From Xanthobacteraceae bacterium (lineage in GTDB: Bacteria > Pseudomonadota > Alphaproteobacteria > Rhizobiales > Xanthobacteraceae), in assembly GCA_030043175.1 (NCBI GenBank), contig JASHYD010001143.1:1-6406 (forward strand): a DNA stretch of 6,406 nucleotides, given 5' to 3'. Every line of letters begins with the position of its first letter. Position 1 is the first letter of the stretch. Under the pieces are notes generated by a model, which ran no database searches, had not been told where the DNA came from, and saw only the letters and a list, made by a program, of their open reading frames with translations. The position numbers were made by a program, and so were the translations under genes. This document shows, in pieces, positions 1-5,682 of the stretch.

Positions 1-338
1 CCCCATTCGGCGACGATGTAGCCCTGGTGAATGACGAGTCCTGTCGGGTCGCCGCGGTCTTTGATCGGACCGATGGCATAATCGAACGGCTCGCGACCGA
101 ACGTCTGGTAATGGTTCAAAACGAGATCCCGCGGATTTCTGGTCTCGTTCGCAGCCGCGAAGTCGATGGCCGCCTTAAGTGGTCCCGGATCGAGGCCGGC
201 TTCCCGCGGCATTTTGTTCTGCCACACCGTGTCCGGGTAATAGACGGCGGATCTGTCATCGGACCGGTTCGATTGCGCAGCGGCGTATAGCGGAGTCGCG
301 ACCATCAGCAAAGCAAGGATCGGCAGACGAACGGACAT
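1..338 (-). CDS. Exported serine hydrolase, beta-lactamase family (N-terminal part, cut by window edge)
   Basis: Reading the minus strand from ATG at 338 gives 112 complete codons with no stop before the edge. A GGAGG sits 6 bases upstream of the ATG. Residues 1-21 (MSVRLPILALLMVATPLYAAA) form a signal peptide with a short Arg-containing start, a hydrophobic core and an Ala-rich cleavage site, so the product is probably periplasmic. The mature part has VWQ at 38-40, AGLD at 47-50 and GLVIHQGYIVAEW from residue 100. This last block is the 'my word against the world' strand typical of class C beta-lactamase/esterase-like serine hydrolases just before the catalytic domain. The SxxK nucleophile motif lies further on, outside the window, so activity cannot be judged. 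The substrate (esters, peptides or beta-lactams) is unknown. The gene diverges from the methyltransferase to its right. The family call is an inference from this N-terminal pattern. Confidence 0.78.
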   Translation of the reverse strand, partial: MSVRLPILALLMVATPLYAAAQSNRSDDRSAVYYPDTVWQNKMPREAGLDPGPLKAAIDFAAANETRNPRDLVLNHYQTFGREPFDYAIGPIKDRGDPTGLVIHQGYIVAEW

Positions 339-384
339 GGGTTTCCTCCAGCGCATTCCTGCCTGTTCGGGGTGGCGGAAGGCG

Positions 385-392
385 AGTATAGT
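385..392. promoter_or_regulatory. Overlapping divergent -10-like elements between serine hydrolase and methyltransferase genes
   Basis: The 113-base gap between the two divergent starts (338 and 452) contains AGTATAGT. On the plus strand TATAGT (387-392) resembles a sigma-70 -10 box about 60 bases before the methyltransferase ATG. On the minus strand TATACT (390-385) is a near-consensus -10 about 47 bases before the hydrolase ATG. They sit within the short symmetric sequence GTATAGTAC (386-394). I see no good -35 hexamer at 16-18 bases on either side, so this is a weak call based on the -10 alone. Confidence 0.28.
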
Positions 393-451
393 ACGCAGAC
401 ACAATGCTGCGCCAGTGTCGCATGCAATCCGGGACCGACAGGAGAATTCCT

Positions 452-1018
452 ATGCCAAGATACCTCGGAGCGCTGGCGATTGTTCTATTGCTGGGAATGG
501 TGGTGGCCCGCGTTTTTCTCCTGAAAAGGCGTGGAATAAACGCAATGAAATTCGGGAATATAGATAAGACTGATTTCCTGATTATCCCGTTCGCTTTTTT
601 CTACTTCTATGTCGTATTCGCCGCCGCATTCGGTTGGCCCAACGTTAACATGCAAGAATTTTTCCGTTCCGAGGCAGTCTCATGGCTTGGAGTCCTGTTT
701 TGCCTCGTGGGGCTAATACTCATGTCGTGGAGCCTGATTTCCTTTCAGGAGAGCTTTCGTATCGGCATTGATACGGATCATCCAGACCGGCTTATAATCG
801 ATGGTATTTTTGCTTTCAGCCGCAATCCCATCTATGTGGCATTTTCGATTATCCTGATCGGCGAATTTTTAATATTATCGAACTGGATTAAGCTGATTTA
901 TATCGGCGCGGCGACGTGGCTGTTCCACCGCCAGGTCCTGCGCGAAGAGAACTATTTGCGCAGGCATCATGGAGAGCCATACGCCGAGTATTGCAATCAG
1001 GTAAGAAGGTATCTCTGA
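452..1018 (+). CDS. Membrane methyltransferase, isoprenylcysteine carboxyl methyltransferase (ICMT/PEMT)-like
   Basis: The product is 188 residues. The ATG at 452 is chosen because AGGAG (440-444) lies 7 bases before it; an in-frame ATG at 404 lacks such a site. Hydrophobic segments fall at about residues 4-24, 42-60, 76-96 and 127-157, so this is an inner-membrane protein. The C-terminal half carries the family signature: DRLIIDGIFAFSRNPIYVA (112-130, with the usual RxPxY core as RNPIY) and REENYLRRHHGEPYAEY (164-180), in which paired Glu, Gly and Tyr residues form the S-adenosylmethionine and substrate end of ICMT/phospholipid methyltransferase-like enzymes. Bacterial members are about 150-220 residues, so this looks full length. 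They methylate small lipids or unknown acceptors; the substrate cannot be told. Base composition is odd: 841-900 is 18/60 G+C, and codons such as TTA and ATA are frequent, unlike the neighbours. Recent transfer is an inference from that. Confidence 0.85.
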   Translation: MPRYLGALAIVLLLGMVVARVFLLKRRGINAMKFGNIDKTDFLIIPFAFFYFYVVFAAAFGWPNVNMQEFFRSEAVSWLGVLFCLVGLILMSWSLISFQESFRIGIDTDHPDRLIIDGIFAFSRNPIYVAFSIILIGEFLILSNWIKLIYIGAATWLFHRQVLREENYLRRHHGEPYAEYCNQVRRYL

Positions 1019-1045
1019 GCCCCGATTCGCGATCGGAGTCTGCTA

Positions 1046-1073
1046 CGGTCGATCGAGGAGTTCGACCGATTTT
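1046..1073 (+). terminator. Possible intrinsic terminator after the methyltransferase gene
   Basis: CGGTCGA (1046-1052) pairs perfectly with TCGACCG (1062-1068) around a 9-base loop and is followed by ATTTT. The stem is 7 bp and the T-run only 4, so it is a modest terminator 28 bases past the stop codon. Its position between two same-strand genes with separate ribosome sites fits transcription stop or attenuation. Confidence 0.4.
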
Positions 1074-1074
1074 C

Positions 1075-1103
1075 TCGACGAAGCTTTAACCGCGGTGTAA
1101 GAT
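1075..1103 (+). promoter_or_regulatory. Weak candidate promoter for the DUF2147 gene
   Basis: TCGACG (1075-1080, four matches to TTGACA) and TAAGAT (1098-1103) are 17 bases apart. They lie just after the possible terminator and about 95 bases before the DUF2147 start. Spacing is ideal but the hexamers are only fair, so this is a guess at where transcription of that gene begins. Confidence 0.2.
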
Positions 1104-1197
1104 TGTCAATGCTGGGGCGTTGCTCGCGAGGAATCGGAAGCATTCGACCCCCTGCGATGGCAATTTTTGGAGGCTTCTTGAAAGGAGAGCGACACTG

Positions 1198-1632
1198 ATG
1201 ATCAGGGTTTTTGCAAATGCTGCCTTTGCGATACTCTGCCTCGTGGCGACGCAGGCGCTCGCCGGCGATCCGCGTGGACACTGGTTGACCGAGAACAGCA
1301 GGGCAAAGGTCACAATCGTCAGTTGCGGCGGCGCCCTGTGCGGGAACATCGTCGCCCTGAAGGAGCCGAACGATCCGGAGACGGGCAAACCGAGAACGGA
1401 CAAGTATAATCCGGATGCCGCAAAGCGCGCCCGGCCGGTGATCGGCGTGCAGATCGTCATCGACATGAAACCGGACACCGCGGACAGGTGGAAAGGCGAA
1501 GTCTATAACGTTGAGGACGGCAAAACCTATAGCGGATCGATCACGCTCGTGAACGCGACGACGCTCAATCTTCAGGGTTGTGCGCTCGCCGGCCTGATCT
1601 GCAAGACCCAGACATGGACGCGCACGAATTAG
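1198..1632 (+). CDS. Exported DUF2147 family protein
   Basis: The product is 144 residues. The ATG at 1198 is preferred over an upstream in-frame ATG (1120) because AAAGGAG (1181-1187) is correctly placed and because translation from here begins directly with a signal peptide: residues 1-22, ending ALA before GDPRG. The mature domain follows the DUF2147 pattern closely: GHWLTE (27-32), a CGGALCG block with C43 and C48, KYNPD (69-73), RARPVIG (77-83), RWKGEVYNVEDGKTYSGSI (97-115), then LQGCALAGLICKTQTWTR (125-142) with C128 and C135. The four mature cysteines could form disulfides in the periplasm. The family's biochemical function is not established; members are small beta-rich exported proteins. 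One variation is Val104 where the family usually has Pro (NPEDG-type). It appears monocistronic, with a hairpin directly after the stop. Confidence 0.92.
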   Translation: MIRVFANAAFAILCLVATQALAGDPRGHWLTENSRAKVTIVSCGGALCGNIVALKEPNDPETGKPRTDKYNPDAAKRARPVIGVQIVIDMKPDTADRWKGEVYNVEDGKTYSGSITLVNATTLNLQGCALAGLICKTQTWTRTN

Positions 1633-1633
1633 T

Positions 1634-1664
1634 GGATTGGTTCGATGCGACCAATCCCATCGAA
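1634..1664 (+). terminator. Hairpin directly after the DUF2147 stop, with a competing overlapping hairpin
   Basis: GGATTGGT (1634-1641) pairs perfectly with ACCAATCC (1650-1657) around an 8-base loop, starting two bases after the stop codon. There is no T-run, so it is not a classical intrinsic terminator. It could protect the mRNA 3' end or be an operator. An alternative stem, TTCGAT (1641-1646) with ATCGAA (1659-1664), shares bases with the first, so the two cannot form fully together. Confidence 0.38.
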
Positions 1665-1871
1665 GGATCGAACTCAACCGCTCGGACCTGGTCCTGAGAA
1701 GACTTCGCTCTTCGTGCGTTCGTCTCGAAGGATGTCCGCGGGCGCGGTCTTGCCCGGTCCCACTGGACGACACGGTCGCAAAGAATGGCCGGCCCGTTTT
1801 CGCTTGCGCATGCGCGCCGGCCCTCCTTCAATGGGCTGACATGGAGCAATTTGAATCAGGGGAGCAGACAA

Positions 1872-2873
1872 ATGGCAGCTTCGATCCGACCGAGCGCCGC
1901 TCGCATTGCCCTCGCCATTCTCGCAGTCGTCGTCCTCGAATTGTTGCCTATGATCCCGGCGGCACGCGCGCAGAATAGCTTCCCCTCCAAGCCGGTGCAT
2001 CTTTTGGTGCCGTTTCCACCCGGCGGGGCGGTCGATATTGTGGCGCGTACCCTCGCGGACGAACTCGGCAAGCGATGGCCGACCAACATCATCATCGACA
2101 ACCGCCCGGGGGCTGGCGGTACGATCGCAGCGGATGCAGCCGCGAAGGCAGCCCCCGACGGCTACACCCTCATCGTCGTGGCGAGCGGCCACGCCATCGT
2201 GCCGTTTCTTTATCCGAAGCTGCCCTATGACGTGTTCGCGGATTTCGCGCCGATCACGCTGCTCGGCAATTCACCCAATCTTGCGTTGGTGCGGGCAGAT
2301 TCCTCGATCAAGACGCTTGCCGATCTCATTGCGGCGGCGCGCGCAAGACCTGGCGAGCTCAGCTACGGCCATGCCGGCAACGGCACTTCGCCGCATCTCG
2401 CCGGGGAATTGTTGAAGGTGACAGCCAAGATCGACATCACCGCCGTCCCCTACAAGGGCGGTGCGCCCGCGCTCAACGACCTCCTGGGCGGTCACATTCC
2501 ACTGACCTTCAACAACGTTCCGGAGTCGATTGCGATGATCAGGTCGGGAGCGCTGCGACCGCTCGCTGTGACGACGGCGAAGCGTAGTCCGATTCTGCCT
2601 GACGTGCCGACCTTCGATGAGTCCGGAATCAAGGGTTACGACACCGGCGTGTGGTGGGCTCTGCTGGCTCCGGCCGCGCTACCGGCCGGGGTGAAAGCGA
2701 AGATTTATCGCGACGCCGTCGACGCAATGAAATCGCCCGCCGTGAAGGAGCGCTTCCAGACCTTGGGAGCTGTGCCGGTCGGTTCGACACCCGAAGAACT
2801 TGCTACGCTGATCCGCGCCGACTACGAGAAATGGGGGCCGATCATCAAGGCTGCTGGAGTCAAGGCTGAGTGA
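1872..2873 (+). CDS. Tripartite tricarboxylate transporter substrate-binding protein (TctC/Bug family)
   Basis: The product is 333 residues, the usual length for the family. The ATG at 1872 is chosen because AGGGGAG (1858-1864) lies 7 bases upstream and because the protein then opens with a signal peptide (residues 1-33, ending AARA before QNSFPSKPV). An in-frame start at 1785 would bury that signal. Family landmarks are KPVHLLVPFPPGGAVD (40-55), DNRPGAGG (76-83), a DGYTLIV block soon after, the central PYKGG-PAL-DLLGGHIPL block, and LADVPT/E-type elements seen here as ILPDVPTFDESG. Bug proteins fold as two-domain Venus flytraps that bind carboxylates in the periplasm, mostly through main-chain and water contacts, so sequence does not reveal the ligand. 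No TctA or TctB permease gene is present, which is common for these amplified 'orphan' receptors. The stop overlaps the start of the downstream hydrolase, so the two are probably one operon. Confidence 0.95.
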   Translation: MAASIRPSAARIALAILAVVVLELLPMIPAARAQNSFPSKPVHLLVPFPPGGAVDIVARTLADELGKRWPTNIIIDNRPGAGGTIAADAAAKAAPDGYTLIVVASGHAIVPFLYPKLPYDVFADFAPITLLGNSPNLALVRADSSIKTLADLIAAARARPGELSYGHAGNGTSPHLAGELLKVTAKIDITAVPYKGGAPALNDLLGGHIPLTFNNVPESIAMIRSGALRPLAVTTAKRSPILPDVPTFDESGIKGYDTGVWWALLAPAALPAGVKAKIYRDAVDAMKSPAVKERFQTLGAVPVGSTPEELATLIRADYEKWGPIIKAAGVKAE

Positions 2874-3754
2874 TGATCCCTGCTTGTCCGGCGCCGCGCG
2901 AGCCGACGCCGCCGCGATTTCCGCCGCCGCCCGACGCGTGCGACACCCACGCTCACGTGTTCGGGCCGGCCGCGCAGTTCCCCTATGCGGCCGATCGGAG
3001 CTATACGCCTCCCGACGCGCCGATGGCGAAATACATCGCCATGCTCGATAGGGTCGGCGTCGCCCGCGGCGTGTTGGTGCAGGGCAGCGCCCACGGGCGC
3101 GATAACGCCGCGATGCTGGATGCTCTCACGCGCCACCCTGGCCGGCTGCGCGGCGTTGCGGTGGCCGATACTACCGTGACGCCTGGCGAGTTGCGCCGCT
3201 GGCACGACATCGGCGTGCGCGGGCTGCGATTCAACCATTTCTTCCGCGGCGGCGCGCTGCATTATCGCGGTGGCGTGCCCCTCCATGCCGCAAGCGCGCT
3301 CGCGCCCGTGATGGCAGAGCTGGGCTGGCACCTGCAGCTCTGGATTGACGTCAAGGACCTGCCCGACATCATCCCGCTGTTGCGGCAAATCGGATTGCCG
3401 GTCGTGGTGGACCATATGGGCCGCACCGACGCGACCGCCGGCACCGGAAGCTCCGGCTTTCAAAGCCTGTTAAGCTACCTCGGCGATGGCGAGTGCTGGG
3501 TCAAGTTATCGGGCGCCCATCGCGTGAGCCAGCGAAGCCCGGGTTATGAGGACGCTCGGCCGTTCCACGAGGCACTGGTCAGGACCAATCCGGAGCGGTT
3601 GGTATGGGGCAGCGACTGGCCTCATCCGCGCATGGAAGGAGAGATGCCGGATGCCGGCCTTCTGTTCGAGCTGCTCCACGCCTGGACACCGGACGAGGCA
3701 ACCCGCCAGCGCATCCTGGTCGCCAACCCAGCGAAGTTGTACGGGTTTGCATAG
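2870..3754 (+). CDS. Amidohydrolase, 2-pyrone-4,6-dicarboxylate hydrolase (LigI)-like, COG3618
   Basis: The product is 294 residues from GTG 2870, or 293 from ATG 2873. GTG gives a 4-base GTGA overlap with the receptor gene and lies 10 bases from GGAG (2856-2859); ATG gives a TGATG overlap at 13 bases. Either way translation is coupled. After a proline-rich leader (4-22) comes CDTHAHVFGP with H27 and H29, then FPYAADRSYTPPDAP (37-51), a motif characteristic of LigI-type enzymes. Next are VVVDHMGR with H182 on the barrel, WVKLSGAHRVS (210-220), and VWGSDWPH with D249, the expected catalytic aspartate. LigI opens the lactone ring of 2-pyrone-4,6-dicarboxylate in protocatechuate 4,5-cleavage and needs no metal; relatives act on sugar lactones or as isomerases. 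The family is secure, but the exact substrate is inferred. No other lig-type gene is in the window. The protein is cytoplasmic, as it has no signal peptide. Confidence 0.92.
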   Translation: MMIPACPAPREPTPPRFPPPPDACDTHAHVFGPAAQFPYAADRSYTPPDAPMAKYIAMLDRVGVARGVLVQGSAHGRDNAAMLDALTRHPGRLRGVAVADTTVTPGELRRWHDIGVRGLRFNHFFRGGALHYRGGVPLHAASALAPVMAELGWHLQLWIDVKDLPDIIPLLRQIGLPVVVDHMGRTDATAGTGSSGFQSLLSYLGDGECWVKLSGAHRVSQRSPGYEDARPFHEALVRTNPERLVWGSDWPHPRMEGEMPDAGLLFELLHAWTPDEATRQRILVANPAKLYGFA

Positions 3755-4666
3755 CCCACACGGCCGACGCGGGTGACCGCATCGGCAAAGTCGCAGGCAG
3801 TGACCGCCCAGTCGGCAACTGCCGTCGCAGGAGATTTTGCCACCCGCCGCTAAACCCATCCCGACCCCATCCTCGCGGCAAGATTCTCAAAGTATTCTTT
3901 GCACGATATCGAACGCGCGTCGTTCCGCCGGTGCCGGGCCTTCGCCCGGATAGCCGACTGGCCGGTGCGCCGGCACTGCGCCGCCGCAGGCGAAGTTGCC
4001 GCTGTCGGCCGCAACACATGCATTGGTCGCGCCTGAGATTGAACGTTCGGCGGAGGCAAGGTGGAGGCGCTTGCCGTGAAAGGCCGCGGCTGAATCAAGG
4101 ATTGCGTTCAGCATCGATGTGGCGTTCACGTCGGACATGCAGGCGGGGAGCCAGCAGCAGCGGGTTCTCAGCCGCGCGAACCCCCAGCATCGAGTCCAGC
4201 GAGATTAAGGTCCGACTGCGGCGCGTCGTCGAGCTTCTCAAGGACAAAGCACTTGATCTCCTCAAACATGCAGCGGTGAAATGACACGTGGCTGCGCAAA
4301 AGGCTGACGGTGGGCGCTTATCTCGCCCATGCCGGCTGATCCGGGACGCGACACGCATCCAGCGAAGACAAGCCGATCGAGCAAATATCCCAGCTGCTTG
4401 CCTCTCGCGCCATCGCGCCAATCTGCGAGGATTCCGAATACACCGAACGCAAGGCCTGGACCTCGGCAGCAGGCCTGCGCGTGCACGTCGGAGGCCGCGA
4501 CCTCTCACGCTCGCGTTTCGGGGAACCAAAACCCTAGATTAGTCTTCACCCAGAGGAAACGTGCGGCGAGCCGAAATGATGCGCCGATCGGATGAGGCCG
4601 GTTGTTTTCACCGCCGCGAGAGAAAACGATGCGTGTCGCGCCGGACACGGGCAGCAGGAGCCAATC
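3755..4666. other. About 900 bases without a convincing intact gene; possible decayed minus-strand gene
   Basis: No frame here has a family match I recognise together with a good ribosome site. On the minus strand, short coding-like pieces appear in different frames. From right to left these are: a piece ending SLDACRVPDQPAWAR (stop near 4318); MFEEIKCFVLEKLDDAPQSD (start near 4269); LDSMLGVRAAENPLLLAP (roughly 4195-4145); and an 83-codon ORF at 3887-4138 beginning MSDVNATSMLNAILDS and ending FDIVQRIL, after which a neighbouring frame continues as FENLAARMGSGWV. This succession could be one gene broken by several frameshifts, or chance in GC-rich DNA. Plus-strand frames here are Arg-rich and look like shadows. 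A 6-bp inverted repeat, GTTTTC (4604-4609) and GAAAAC (4622-4627), lies upstream of the YidB gene. Confidence 0.4.
3931..3976. repeat. Cluster of GC-rich inverted repeats
   Basis: CCGGGC (3934-3939) and GCCCGG (3944-3949) form a perfect 6-bp stem with a 4-base loop. GCCGG (3961-3965) and CCGGC (3970-3974) form another. GTGCCGG (3931-3937) can also pair with CCGGCAC (3970-3976), so alternative folds exist. No T-run follows, so it is not a standard terminator; it lies about 180 bases past the hydrolase stop. It may simply reflect high G+C in former coding sequence. Confidence 0.35.
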
Positions 4667-5239
4667 ATGGGCCTGATGGATGTTCTTAGAGGAATGCAGC
4701 ACGGCCCGCAGGGGCAGCCGCCACCCGCTCCGGAGCGCGGCAGCGCCGGCATGTCGCCGGTCACCATGGCGATACTCGGTCTTCTTGCCGCCAAAGCGAT
4801 GAAGAGCTTTGGCGGCGTGCAGTCGAGTGCTCCGCAGCCGGCCGGCGGGTCGCCGTCTCAGCCGGCCGACGTTAACGTCACCTCGCCCGAGGAGACTGGC
4901 GGCGGACTTGGAGACCTCCTCAAGGGCGGCCTTGGAGGACTTCTGACAGCAGGCGGCGCGGCGGGCAGCCTCTTGGGCGGGGGATTGAACAACCTGGTCA
5001 AGCAGTTGCAGCAGTCCGGCCTCCACGAGGAGGCTAATTCGTGGATCGGCACCGGACCTAACAAGACGATCGCTCCGAATGATCTCGACAAGGCGCTGGG
5101 AGACGATCAGATCAACGCCATGATGGAGCATTCCGGCCTGTCGCGCGACGAGTTGCTTGAGGGCCTGAGCCAGCACTTGCCTCGGCTGATTGATCAGTTG
5201 ACCCCGGAAGGGAAGGTCCCACCCAAAATTCCGATGTGA
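4667..5239 (+). CDS. YidB family protein (DUF937)
   Basis: The product is 190 residues. The ATG at 4667 is preferred because AGGAG (4656-4660) lies 6 bases upstream; an earlier in-frame start at 4592 has no such site. The N-terminus MGLMDVL is typical. A short hydrophobic stretch (about 31-42) and Pro/Gly/Ser-rich linkers follow, with a Gly-Leu-rich segment at 77-107. The conserved YidB core covers about 108-186: LNNLVKQLQQSGL, then SWIGTGPNKTIAPNDLDKAL (125-144), and LPRLIDQLTPEGKVP (171-185). E. coli YidB is about 130 residues, so this member carries a longer low-complexity front end, common in alphaproteobacteria. The function is not established; there is no enzyme motif. No signal peptide is seen, so a cytoplasmic location is likely. 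It stands alone, with no obvious terminator after its stop. Confidence 0.93.
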   Translation: MGLMDVLRGMQHGPQGQPPPAPERGSAGMSPVTMAILGLLAAKAMKSFGGVQSSAPQPAGGSPSQPADVNVTSPEETGGGLGDLLKGGLGGLLTAGGAAGSLLGGGLNNLVKQLQQSGLHEEANSWIGTGPNKTIAPNDLDKALGDDQINAMMEHSGLSRDELLEGLSQHLPRLIDQLTPEGKVPPKIPM

Positions 5240-5301
5240 GCGCGTTAAGTAACTGATATTGCAGGGATAGATGCATTGCCCCATATCCGGTCAGCACCGG
5301 G

Positions 5302-5445
5302 TCACGGGGTGGTCATGATGCGGGGAATTTGAGCTGCCCACCAGCATCCCGGTTCCTTCAGGGCTTTGATCCGTCCTGGTCCAACGCCGAGCCCAACGGC
5401 GATCTTGCGGGTGCCGCGGGCAGCGCCGGGAGTGTGCTCAGTCAT
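5302..5445 (-). CDS. Small ORF with very strong Shine-Dalgarno; recombinase-like helix-turn-helix
   Basis: On the minus strand, ATG at 5445 opens a 47-residue frame ending at TGA (5304-5302). AAAAGGAGG lies 5 bases upstream (5459-5451), the best ribosome site in the window. The first half, ARGTRKIAVGLGVGPGRIKA (residues 9-28), resembles the DNA-binding tail of serine recombinases (pattern G-x-RKIA-x-x-LGVG-x-G-x-V-x-R). The rest (LKEPGCWWAAQIPRIMTTP) matches nothing I know. No catalytic recombinase domain is found to the right in this frame. It may be a real small DNA-binding protein, or the frame-shifted tail of a lost recombinase with a fortuitous ribosome site. The helix-turn-helix reading is an inference from pattern only. 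Confidence 0.42.
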   Translation of the reverse strand: MTEHTPGAARGTRKIAVGLGVGPGRIKALKEPGCWWAAQIPRIMTTP

Positions 5446-5682
5446 TTTTTCCTCCTTTTAGGCGGTGCAAGGGGCGGTCGCGACCAAATCCCGGATCACG
5501 TCGCTTCGCCTTCTGCGGCTGTCGGAGGCGTTCGACTTGGACCCAAGATGTCGAGCGGTAGCCGCGGATACAGCCGGGGCGTCACCGTTCGAGCTAACGC
5601 TGCGAGAGGGCTAAGCTCGAGCTGCAGCAATCGAAATCGCCCAATCTCTTTCCGTCGCTCAACCCGTGCTATACTGCACCGC
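5446..5682. other. Spacer between the small minus-strand ORF and the antitoxin-like gene
   Basis: This stretch holds the Shine-Dalgarno of the leftward small ORF and presumably both divergent promoters. The plus frame of the antitoxin-like gene is open backwards to 5329, but that extension is rich in Ser, Arg and Gly, has no ribosome site, and crosses the start of the opposite ORF, so I do not treat it as coding. Confidence 0.4.
5666..5679 (+). promoter_or_regulatory. Candidate -10 box inside a short inverted repeat (possible autoregulatory operator)
   Basis: TATACT (5670-5675) is a near-consensus -10 hexamer flanked by GTGC (5666-5669) and GCAC (5676-5679), which are inverted copies. A start of transcription about 7-8 bases downstream would fall on or beside the A of the ATG at 5683. 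The -35 region is poor (TCTTTC at 5647-5652 for 17-base spacing). Antitoxins often bind palindromes over their own -10, which is why this layout is noted. Confidence 0.33.

Noticed and set aside
997..1773. 258-codon minus-strand frame over the DUF2147 gene
   Set aside because: Antisense shadow of a clear family member, with Arg-rich composition and no motifs.
1806..1815. Perfect 10-bp palindrome GCGCATGCGC upstream of the receptor gene
   Set aside because: It is short and made mostly of GC alternation common in such genomes; no second copy or nearby promoter gives it meaning.
1785..1871. Earlier in-frame start for the substrate-binding protein
   Set aside because: It would place 29 residues before a complete signal peptide; AGGGGAG is correctly spaced for the ATG at 1872.
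3622..3843. Minus-strand frame with coding-like composition across the end of the hydrolase gene
   Set aside because: Most of it is antisense to the conserved C-terminus of the hydrolase; the free part is under 90 bases and has no ribosome site.
3934..3949. GC hairpin considered as the terminator of the receptor-hydrolase operon
   Set aside because: No T-run follows and it lies about 180 bases after the stop; kept only as an inverted repeat.
3604..4284. 226-codon plus-strand frame running from inside the hydrolase into the gap
   Set aside because: It starts out of frame within the hydrolase, is extremely Arg-rich and has no ribosome site; a GC-rich shadow frame.
4505..5284. 259-codon minus-strand frame opposite the YidB gene
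   Set aside because: It mirrors the YidB coding strand, has Arg/Leu/Ala-biased composition and no recognisable domain, while the plus strand matches a known family with a good ribosome site.
5329..5682. N-terminal extension of the antitoxin-like protein to an earlier start
   Set aside because: The extension is low-quality sequence without a ribosome site, it crosses the opposite SD-led ORF, and known relatives begin at the MKVEEI-type start.
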